Assembly: GCA_031288935.1 (NCBI GenBank)
Contig: JAITQL010000006.1
Coordinates: forward strand, 1 to 6,288
Length of the DNA stretch: 6,288 bases
Source: Tannerella sp.
GTDB taxonomy: Bacteria > Bacteroidota > Bacteroidia > Bacteroidales > Tannerellaceae
Reading direction: 5' to 3'
A model generated the notes under the pieces. The model did no database searches, was not told the origin of the DNA, and saw nothing but the letters and a program-made list of their open reading frames with translations. The translations under genes and the position numbers were made by a program. Positions 1 to 5,188 of the stretch are shown one piece after another (position 1 is the stretch's first letter; each line of letters begins with the position of its first letter).

Positions 1-866
1 GGCAGGATTTCCTCGTCGCGGTACGTATCCCAGCGTTCGATCTCGACGTGTCCATTCGGAAACACGCTTACGATCAGCCCCTCGGTCACCTCGCTGTGTC
101 CCGGGGGATGAATCCCCCCGCTGACCTCGCCCGGCGCCAGCTCGCTGTAATATATGCTGCCGTCGTTGATGGACGTGAAAATCCCCTGATGAATCGACCG
201 CGGGTCGCCGACGGGGTAATGCGAATGTCCGCCGAAGACGATGGCCTGCGGATACAGGTTGTATACGGGCAGGAACAAGTGCGTTCCCCAGCCTTCGCTG
301 TCCAGCGAGCCGTAACAGGTGTTCGCGGGCGGCACGTGCGAAAAGGCGAAAATCGGTTTCCCCGGATACTTCGTCGCAGCGTCGGCCATCGTCTCGGCCA
401 GCCACTGCCTGACGTCCGCGTTAAACTCGTTCTCGTGGCTGCCGCCCTCGCCGAAGGCAACGAAGGGGTATCCCTTGATGTCGACGTAATGTCGCATGGG
501 CTGCCCCGTCTTTTCCATGAAAATTTCCGCTCCTCCCTCGCGCGTCTTGTCGTGATTGTTTCCCAGCATGAGATACACGGCCACGCCTGCCGGCACAATG
601 GAGGGATCGTTGAAGACGGCGGCCAGCTGTTCATACTGCGCGGTTTTGCCGTTGTCGGTGAGGTCGCCCACCACAAAAACGGCATCCACGAGCGGTTGTT
701 TACTGAAAAGTACTTTCAGCGACCGGGAGACTTTGCTCACGGCTTCCTTATGGCCGAAGTGCGGGTCGGAAACGACGGCAAAACGCACGGCCGGCTTCTG
801 CTCGCAAGCGGCGAACAACATGCCTGCCAGCAGATACAATCCAAATAATCTAATTGATTTACACAT
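1..866 (-). CDS. Calcineurin-like metallophosphoesterase lipoprotein (3' end outside window)
   Basis: This is a predicted secreted phosphoesterase of the calcineurin-like, two-metal family; its substrate cannot be read from the sequence. The 288 visible residues begin with a signal peptide and a lipobox-like MLFAAC, with the lipidated Cys at 21, so the protein is probably anchored in the cell envelope. Metal-binding motifs appear in order: DPH (D34, H36), GDLTDNG (67-73), NNHD (103-106), FSH (H177) and GGHSH (H214, H216). The canonical GNHD block here reads GNNHD, one residue longer than usual. The ATG at 864-866 was chosen because it gives a complete signal peptide and lies 45 bp after a -7 box. 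The frame is still open at base 1. A conserved-looking tail (TEGLIVSV, then EIERWD) follows the catalytic core, so the full protein has further C-terminal sequence. The family call is firm; the biological role is unknown. Confidence 0.9.
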   Translation of the reverse strand, partial: MCKSIRLFGLYLLAGMLFAACEQKPAVRFAVVSDPHFGHKEAVSKVSRSLKVLFSKQPLVDAVFVVGDLTDNGKTAQYEQLAAVFNDPSIVPAGVAVYLMLGNNHDKTREGGAEIFMEKTGQPMRHYVDIKGYPFVAFGEGGSHENEFNADVRQWLAETMADAATKYPGKPIFAFSHVPPANTCYGSLDSEGWGTHLFLPVYNLYPQAIVFGGHSHYPVGDPRSIHQGIFTSINDGSIYYSELAPGEVSGGIHPPGHSEVTEGLIVSVFPNGHVEIERWDTYRDEEIL

Positions 867-911
867 GATTTTCTGTTTTTAAAAAAGTTTGTTTTACGAT
901 TAATATGCGGG

Positions 912-937
912 CAAAAGTACATCAAAAAAAGATTCAA
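912..937 (-). promoter_or_regulatory. Bacteroidetes-type promoter for the metallophosphoesterase gene
   Basis: Read on the minus strand, TACTTTTG (912-919) is an exact match to the TAnnTTTG -7 box used by the primary sigma factor of Bacteroidetes. A TTG (935-937) lies 15 bp upstream as a possible -33 element, which is shorter than the usual spacing of about 19-21 bp. The box is 45 bp before the ATG. The -7 box is a good match; the -33 assignment is weak. Confidence 0.6.
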
Positions 938-983
938 GTCCGGTTTTATCCACCGACTTTTCCCCGTCTAAACATTATTTATG

Positions 984-1200
984 GATTCAAGATTCAAAGA
1001 TTCAAGATTCAAAAATTCAAAGATTAGGGAATCCTTGTTGAAAGGAAAGAGGCACGGAGAAATACATCTTCGTGCCTCCGTCGTTTCAGGCGGATTCAGC
1101 AGATGAAAAGGCGTTGAAATCTGCGGAATCTGCGCCGAAATCCCTTTCATCTGCGTGAAACGAATTTTTGAATCTTTGAATTTTGAATCTTTGAATTTTT
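984..1200. repeat. Palindromic intergenic element with oligo-GATTCAA arms (MITE/REP-like)
   Basis: Most of the non-coding gap between the phosphoesterase and radical SAM genes is one nested inverted repeat. The left arm (989-1025) is a run of GATTCAA/GATTCAAA units. Its reverse complement recurs at 1163-1199, with 33 of 37 positions identical. Inside, CGTTTCA (1082-1088) pairs with TGAAACG (1156-1162), and GCAGATGAAAAGG (1099-1111) pairs with CCCTTTCATCTGC (1142-1154) with one mismatch. A separate hairpin occupies 1049-1078. The centre also repeats AATCTGCG twice (1118-1125 and 1127-1134), with a related TCATCTGCG at 1147-1155. The architecture suggests a dispersed non-autonomous element. No transposase gene or target-site duplication is evident. 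The short frames inside encode only low-complexity peptides and are not called as genes. Confidence 0.6.
1049..1078 (-). terminator. Possible terminator hairpin downstream of the lipid operon
   Basis: GAGGCACGGAG (1049-1059) can pair with CTTCGTGCCTC (1068-1078) across an 8-base loop. On the minus strand the 3' arm is followed by TTTCCTTT, a loosely U-rich tail. It lies about 120 bases after the radical SAM stop codon, so it could end transcription of the four-gene operon before the next promoter. It sits inside the palindromic element and the T-run is interrupted, so the call is tentative. Confidence 0.35.
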
Positions 1201-2606
1201 CAGTATCTCAGAAATTCCCAGAGCGGTCCTTTTTTGCCCCGTTTGCGCAGCAGGTCCATCATTGGCGACTGCTCGTCGTCGGCAAGGATCCACCGTTGAC
1301 CGGTCGCTCTGGCGCGGGGCACAATGGTTGCCGGGTCTATTTCCTTCGACAGGTAATAGACCGGGTGGATCAGCTCGCGGGGCGATTGAATCAGTCCTTC
1401 GCGCAGGGCGATGTCGCACAACTGCGTGTCGGGGTAGACGCGCATCCCGATGTAGGGAAAATAAACGGTCAACCCCAACTCTTTGGAATGTTCAAACGTC
1501 TCGTCCAGCGTCCTGTCCGTTTCGCCGTAGCCGCCGAGAATCAGGAAATGGGCGAAGAAAATCCCCAGGTTGCCGCAGTACATGCTCTGCTCGCGAATGT
1601 CGGCAAAACGGAAGTTCTTGTTGTAGTGTTCCAGTTGACTGTCCGAAAGCGAATCCGAACCAAATTCGACATGCGTCAGACCGGATTGCTGATACAGTTT
1701 CAGGTCGTCAAACGTCAGGTTGTGCGGCGCAAAATAGGCGCCCCAGCGGATGTCCGCCTTGCTTTCGATCAACCGCCGCGCCAGTTCCTCGTTGTATTCC
1801 CTGTGGATATTGAAAATGGAATCGGTGAAAAAGAGATACGAAATGCCCTTTGCGAAGTACAGTTCCTCGATGTTGCCGACAACCATTTTGGCATCCAGCG
1901 TACGAACGGTTCGCCCGTCGACGAGCGGATAGCTGCAAAAAATGCAGCGGTACGGACAGCCGCGTTTGGTCTGGATATTCAGCATCCCGCTTGTTTTCCA
2001 GTAATACTCCGCCCAGTCGTTTTCGACGTGCAGTACGGGACTGGAGATGTAGTTCGTGTTGCGGATTCCCCTTTCCGGACAGGCCTCCGGCACAGTGTTG
2101 TCGACGGCATTGCTGCGGCGGCAGGTCAGCCGGTCGATGCCGGCGCGTGCCGGGTCGATACCGCCGGCCAGGGCAACGATCAGCTCCTTCAGCGCCGCCT
2201 CGCCCTCGCCCTTGACGGCGTAATCGGGGTTCAGCTCCTGAAACAGCAGCTCCGGAAAAACGGAGAACCCGGAGCCGCCGATCACAATGGGCGCCTGCGT
2301 ATGGGCGCGGGCAACTTGCATGATTTCCCGGTAGTGGGCGATGAATATATTGGCGTCGTACACGTGGGTCGAATCGTCGAAATTGCGCAGCGAGAGGCCG
2401 ACGAGGTCAAACTCGTGACGGTCCAGGAAGTCGGCGAAAGCGGCGTAATCCCCCCGGTTGAAGTCGAACACCTTCACCTCGTAATCCGGGAGGTGCAGGG
2501 AAAGGTAACTGACCAGGTAGGAAATTCCCAGCGGATAGACCGGATAGGGGATCCGGCAGTTGTTGGCCGAAACCAGGGCGATGCGTTTCGTCACATGCCG
2601 GGTCAT
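1200..2606 (-). CDS. B12-binding-type radical SAM enzyme of a lipid operon
   Basis: The 468-residue protein has two parts. Residues 7-140 resemble the Rossmann-like cobalamin-binding domain of class B radical SAM enzymes: strand RIALVSA, YPLGISYL, DLVGLSLRN (67-75), PIVIGGSGFSVFPE (106-119) and DYAVKGEGE (128-136). The classical DxHxxG cobalamin ligand motif is not visible, which is common in this class. The radical SAM core starts around 205 and carries the [4Fe-4S] motif C217xxxC221xxC224 in RGCPYRCIFC. The reaction is unknown. Being encoded with an ACP, a reductase and an acyltransferase, it may modify an acyl chain or lipid; I recall database families named for lipid-biosynthesis or ladderane-type B12/radical SAM proteins but could not check. 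The start at 2604-2606 was chosen because it overlaps the upstream stop as ATGA and directly precedes the first domain strand. The frame runs open to 2870, but that stretch lies inside the upstream gene. The TGA (1200-1202) abuts the palindromic element. Confidence 0.93.
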   Translation of the reverse strand: MTRHVTKRIALVSANNCRIPYPVYPLGISYLVSYLSLHLPDYEVKVFDFNRGDYAAFADFLDRHEFDLVGLSLRNFDDSTHVYDANIFIAHYREIMQVARAHTQAPIVIGGSGFSVFPELLFQELNPDYAVKGEGEAALKELIVALAGGIDPARAGIDRLTCRRSNAVDNTVPEACPERGIRNTNYISSPVLHVENDWAEYYWKTSGMLNIQTKRGCPYRCIFCSYPLVDGRTVRTLDAKMVVGNIEELYFAKGISYLFFTDSIFNIHREYNEELARRLIESKADIRWGAYFAPHNLTFDDLKLYQQSGLTHVEFGSDSLSDSQLEHYNKNFRFADIREQSMYCGNLGIFFAHFLILGGYGETDRTLDETFEHSKELGLTVYFPYIGMRVYPDTQLCDIALREGLIQSPRELIHPVYYLSKEIDPATIVPRARATGQRWILADDEQSPMMDLLRKRGKKGPLWEFLRY

Positions 2607-3496
2607 TGCCAGAAATCGTAAAAGTTGAACCACTGTTCGGGATACCGGTTGACGATGCGTTCCAGTTCGCGGGCAAAGGAGCGCGCCATTTCGTGGATCT
2701 GTTCCCTTTTCGAGAGTTTGTCCGTTTGCGGGGGAATGGAGATCACATGGATCCGGTAGCGCGTCGCCGAAATCTTCAAGGCGAAAAAGGCCAGCACGGG
2801 CACGTTGAACTGCACGGCGAGTGCGAAGGGGCCGGCGGGAAAGTCCGCCCGTCCGTTCAGGAAATCGCACGCGACGCTTTTGGCGCTGCCAAACGTCCGG
2901 TCGCAGGGCATGCTCACGATCTCGCCGTCCGACAGCGCTTCGTTGATCAGGAAGACGTGCGACAGGTCGTCGGCTACCGGAATCAGGCGGATGTTGTTAA
3001 TCCCCAGCGCCTGTGAACGGTTCTTCTGCACCTCCCCGGTTTCGCCGCCATAAATCAGTCCGTTGATGCGTTTCTTCTGCTGCCTGAGCAGGTAGCCGCA
3101 AAGTTCGGGATTGCCGACGTGCGCTCCGGCAAGGATCGCTCCGCGCGGATCGTCGAGCAGCTGAAGAAACAGGGCATTGTCGGGATTTTCGACCTTGAAG
3201 ATGTTTTTCCGGCCTGCATAGACGGCAAAACGGTCAAGCAGCATCTGTCCGAACAGGTAGTGATTCCGGTAGGTTTTCAGCAGGGATTTCACCGGCGAAC
3301 AGCCGTGCCGGATGCGGAAGTAGCGGTAAATGGCCAGGTAGCCTTTCCGGGCGAAAAGCAGGTAGAAGGGAACGACAAACACCAGGATGGCGTATCCGAC
3401 GCGGACGCTGACCATCGAAAACGTAATTTTCAATGCCTTTTGTCCCAGCGCATGACCTCCGGTTACTCCTTTCCACTCTTTTCCCTTTTTCACCAT
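2603..3496 (-). CDS. LpxL-like lysophospholipid/lipid acyltransferase
   Basis: This 297-residue protein belongs to the LPLAT superfamily, in the branch related to lipid A late acyltransferases (LpxL/HtrB), and is close to the usual length of about 300. These enzymes move an acyl group from acyl-ACP to a membrane-bound acceptor on the cytoplasmic face. The catalytic HX4E motif is visible as H126-VGNP-E131. Further family-like segments are NGLIYGGET (145-153), VSMPCDRTFG (194-203), ADFPAGPFALA (217-227) and a C-terminal PEQWFNFYDFW (286-296). A hydrophobic stretch at about 28-48 should anchor it in the inner membrane. It starts six bases after the ACP stop codon and its own stop overlaps the radical SAM start, so translation is probably coupled. 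The natural donor is likely the ACP next door. It could be an ordinary lipid A acyltransferase paralogue, but the operon favours a specialised acceptor. Confidence 0.93.
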   Translation of the reverse strand: MVKKGKEWKGVTGGHALGQKALKITFSMVSVRVGYAILVFVVPFYLLFARKGYLAIYRYFRIRHGCSPVKSLLKTYRNHYLFGQMLLDRFAVYAGRKNIFKVENPDNALFLQLLDDPRGAILAGAHVGNPELCGYLLRQQKKRINGLIYGGETGEVQKNRSQALGINNIRLIPVADDLSHVFLINEALSDGEIVSMPCDRTFGSAKSVACDFLNGRADFPAGPFALAVQFNVPVLAFFALKISATRYRIHVISIPPQTDKLSKREQIHEMARSFARELERIVNRYPEQWFNFYDFWQ

Positions 3497-3502
3497 GACC
3501 GG

Positions 3503-3748
3503 CTATCCATTCATTTTCGATTCGATATAGTTGTAAAATTCATCGACGGTTGATACCTGCGCCATTTCTTCGGGCTTGATCTTGAAGCCGAAGTTTTTCT
3601 CCACAATCACGACAATATCTACGTAATCCAGACTGTCAAGGCCTAAATCATCCTTCAGTCTCGCCTCTCTTTTGATGGCTTCGGCTGGTATTTCCATCTC
3701 CTCGACCAAAAAATGATCGACCAGTGATTCGATTTCTTTTCTTTCCAT
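3503..3748 (-). CDS. Acyl carrier protein of the lipid operon
   Basis: An 81-residue acidic acyl carrier protein, a normal length for the family. The phosphopantetheine attachment site is Ser39 in LKDDLGLDSLDYVDIV (residues 31-46), the classical DSL motif at the start of helix II. After attachment by a phosphopantetheinyl transferase it should carry the acyl chain in the cytoplasm. It sits between the ketoreductase and the acyltransferase rather than in the usual housekeeping FAS II context, so it is probably a dedicated carrier for this pathway. The ATG (3746-3748) follows an AT-rich leader without a clear Shine-Dalgarno sequence. No TAnnTTTG box was found upstream, so it is likely transcribed from the fabG promoter. 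It ends in TAG, six bases before the acyltransferase ATG. Confidence 0.95.
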   Translation of the reverse strand: MERKEIESLVDHFLVEEMEIPAEAIKREARLKDDLGLDSLDYVDIVVIVEKNFGFKIKPEEMAQVSTVDEFYNYIESKMNG

Positions 3749-3853
3749 TAGTTCGTTAATATGTATGTTCTCTCTGTCTTCAGTCGCCGTTTTTCGCCGG
3801 ACGGGAGCGGATGCCTGTCCGGGGGATTGCAGCGCGCCTTCTCCTGCCTGTTG
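3749..3853 (-). other. Intercistronic spacer with possible hairpin
   Basis: This 105-bp spacer between the fabG stop and the ACP start is the only sizeable gap in an otherwise tightly packed operon. On the minus strand CCGGAC and GTCCGG (3797-3802 and 3817-3822) can pair across a 14-base loop, with no T-run behind them. It could be a processing site or mRNA stabiliser that adjusts ACP level against the reductase. I see no promoter box or small gene in it. Confidence 0.3.
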
Positions 3854-4582
3854 TCACGAATAAATACCGCCATTGATGGAAATGACTTCGCCGGTGATGT
3901 ACGCTGCCCCGGCGGAAGCGAGGAACCCGACCAGTGCGGCCACTTCTTCGGGCTTTCCGAAGCGTCCCAGCGGGATGTTGGCCTTCAGTGCGGCTTCGTC
4001 CAGGTCTTTGGTCATGTCCGTGGCAATGAATCCGGGCGCCACGGCGTTGACGGTCACCTTGCGAGGCGCCACCTCCTGGGCCAGCGCTTTCGTGGCGCCG
4101 ATGACGGCGGCCTTGGCGGCCGAATAGTTCGTTTGACCGGGCATGCCTTTCAGTCCGGAAAGGGAAACCACGTTGACAATCCGCCCGTCGCGTTTCATCA
4201 GCATCTGCTTCAATACCCTTCGCGTGACGTAAAAGAAACCGTTCAGGCTAATGTCGAGCACGTCGTGCCACTGGGAGTCCTGCATGAAAATCATCATGGC
4301 GTCCTGCCGGATGCCGGCATTGTTGACCAGTACCGCGATGTAGTCGTCCGGATGCTGTTCGCCCCATTCGTCCAGCGCCTGATCAACGGACGCCGCGTCG
4401 GACACGTTGAAAGGCAGCAGTTCGGCCCTGCCGCCCTTTTCTTCCACCAGCCGCCGCGTCTCCAGGGCAGCCTCGGCATTGGATACATAATTGATGAGGA
4501 TTGAAAAACCTTTGGTTGCCAACTGCAAACAAACCGCCCGGCCAATGCCGCGGGAACCGCCCGTCACTAAAGCATATTTCAT
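3854..4582 (-). CDS. fabG: 3-oxoacyl-ACP reductase, FabG-type SDR
   Basis: This is a 242-residue classical short-chain dehydrogenase/reductase, predicted to reduce 3-oxoacyl-ACP to 3-hydroxyacyl-ACP with NADPH in the cytoplasm. The cofactor motif TGGSRGIG spans 7-14 and NNAG spans 87-90. The catalytic tetrad is visible as N114, S140, Y153 and K157 (NYSAAKA). PGFIATDM (183-190) and a C-terminal GEVISINGG (231-239) are typical of FabG. Length and motifs are complete. It is the first gene of the operon, with the promoter 62 bp upstream and the dedicated ACP after it. The start MKYALVTGG places the nucleotide-binding strand immediately at the N-terminus, as in the family. It may be a pathway-specific paralogue rather than the housekeeping FabG, because no fabD or fabF lies beside it. 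Confidence 0.94.
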   Translation of the reverse strand: MKYALVTGGSRGIGRAVCLQLATKGFSILINYVSNAEAALETRRLVEEKGGRAELLPFNVSDAASVDQALDEWGEQHPDDYIAVLVNNAGIRQDAMMIFMQDSQWHDVLDISLNGFFYVTRRVLKQMLMKRDGRIVNVVSLSGLKGMPGQTNYSAAKAAVIGATKALAQEVAPRKVTVNAVAPGFIATDMTKDLDEAALKANIPLGRFGKPEEVAALVGFLASAGAAYITGEVISINGGIYS

Positions 4583-4627
4583 ATTTTCTTCATTTTTGCA
4601 CCCTCTTTTTTTGTATGAAACAGGGTG
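4579..4627 (-). promoter_or_regulatory. fabG 5' leader: possible hairpin and four-codon mini-ORF
   Basis: In the minus-strand leader, CACCCT (4622-4627) can pair with AGGGTG (4599-4604) across a 17-base A/T-rich loop. Just after it, ATG at 4591-4593 begins a four-codon frame (Met-Lys-Lys-Ile) whose TGA (4579-4581) overlaps the fabG ATG as ATGA. Both could influence fabG translation, and both could be chance in AT-rich DNA. There is no clear Shine-Dalgarno sequence. Confidence 0.25.
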
Positions 4628-4644
4628 TTACCATTTTAGTTGCG

Positions 4645-4652
4645 CAAAAGTA
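4645..4652 (-). promoter_or_regulatory. Bacteroidetes-type -7 box for the lipid operon
   Basis: On the minus strand TACTTTTG exactly matches the TAnnTTTG -7 consensus and is identical to the phosphoesterase box at 912-919. It lies 62 bp before the fabG ATG. The upstream stretch is T-rich, and the nearest TTG is about 24 bp away, so no -33 element of good spacing is assigned. It is the only convincing promoter box found for the four genes. Confidence 0.6.
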
Positions 4653-4798
4653 CGAAAAAAAACGAAAGTAAAAAAACAATCGCCACCCTGCGCCGGGGCA
4701 AACGCCCCCTTCGTTCGGAGCGCGGCACGGCTTTCGACGGGAACAAACAGAGCCGGGCAGCAGGCAGAGATGAAGTGGCGGCATATCCGTCCGTGAAG
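4653..4798. other. Non-coding spacer between the fabG promoter and the repeat array
   Basis: No credible gene was found here. GGGGC (4695-4699) and GCCCC (4704-4708) can form a short hairpin with an AAAC loop. The rest is GC-rich and shows no tRNA, promoter or recognised RNA structure. The last 20 or so bases resemble a decayed repeat unit, so the array may once have extended further left. Confidence 0.4.
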
Positions 4799-5092
4799 AT
4801 GAAAGATTCATCCGTGCGGATGGAAAACTCATCCGGTCGAATGAAAAACTCATCCGGTCGAATGAAAAACTCATCCGGTCGAATGAAAAACCCGTTCGGT
4901 CGAATGAAAAACTCATTCGGTCGAATGAAAAACCCGTTCGGTCGAATGGAAAACCCGTTCGGTCGAATGAAAAACTCATTCGGTCGAATGAAAGATTCAT
5001 CCGGTCGAATGGAAAACCCGTTCGGTCGAATGAAAAACCCATCCGGTCGAATGAAAGATTCATTCGGTCGAATGGATTTAACATTTGCCCGA
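4799..5092. repeat. 21-bp tandem repeat array (minisatellite), 14 units
   Basis: Fourteen units of exactly 21 bp follow one another without a gap. The consensus is ATGrAArAy (unit positions 1-9) followed by yCryyCGGTCGA (10-21). The 12 units at 4820-5071 are close matches. The first (4799-4819) and last (5072-5092) are degenerate, as expected at the edges of an array formed by slippage. Variation is confined to a few two-state sites: A/G at 4, AAC or GAT at 7-9, T/C at 10, A/G at 12 and C/T at 14. The CGGTCGAATG junction is invariant among the core units. As 21 is a multiple of three, frames stay open across the array on both strands, giving seven-residue peptide repeats. Neither frame has a good start context, and differences between units are mostly amino-acid changing, so it is treated as non-coding. 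It lies between the divergent fabG and RNase R promoters. Confidence 0.95.
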
Positions 5093-5130
5093 ACGGAAGG
5101 TGTGTCTGCCCTGACAAAAAGATGAATTAT

Positions 5131-5161
5131 TTTTCCCGCAGAGGAAATCTTGCTACCTTTG
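5131..5161 (+). promoter_or_regulatory. Bacteroidetes-type promoter for the RNase R gene
   Basis: TACCTTTG (5154-5161) matches the TAnnTTTG -7 box. TTTT (5131-5134) lies 19 bp upstream, the expected place for the T-rich -33 element. The box ends 27 bp before the ATG, which predicts a short leader of about 20 bases. It starts about 40 bp after the end of the 21-bp array. Confidence 0.7.
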
Positions 5162-5188
5162 CACGAAATTCAATAGAAATCATTCATT

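Noticed and set aside
48..848. Plus-strand open frame of 266 codons
   Set aside because: It is the antisense shadow of the metallophosphoesterase gene, which carries a full set of metal-binding motifs on the other strand.
968..1150. Minus-strand 60-codon frame in the palindromic element
   Set aside because: Its C-terminal half is a translation of the GATTCAA-type repeat (NLES/NLESL), with no family similarity or start context.
1155..2621. Plus-strand open frame of 488 codons
   Set aside because: It lies opposite the radical SAM gene, whose product has clear motifs. This translation shows no recognisable domain and reflects GC-rich antisense codons.
2607..2870. Longer N-terminus for the radical SAM protein, starting at 2870
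   Set aside because: The extra 88 residues are an out-of-frame reading of the acyltransferase C-terminal region. The ATGA-overlap start gives a normal domain N-terminus.
3761..4504. Plus-strand open frame of 247 codons
   Set aside because: It is antisense to fabG and has no recognisable family features.
4799..5092. CRISPR array
   Set aside because: Units are contiguous 21-mers with no unique spacers and no cas genes nearby.
4799..5092. Iteron-type replication origin
   Set aside because: Unit length and repetition fit iterons, but the flanking genes are chromosomal housekeeping and lipid genes, with no replication initiator gene or clear DnaA boxes in the window.
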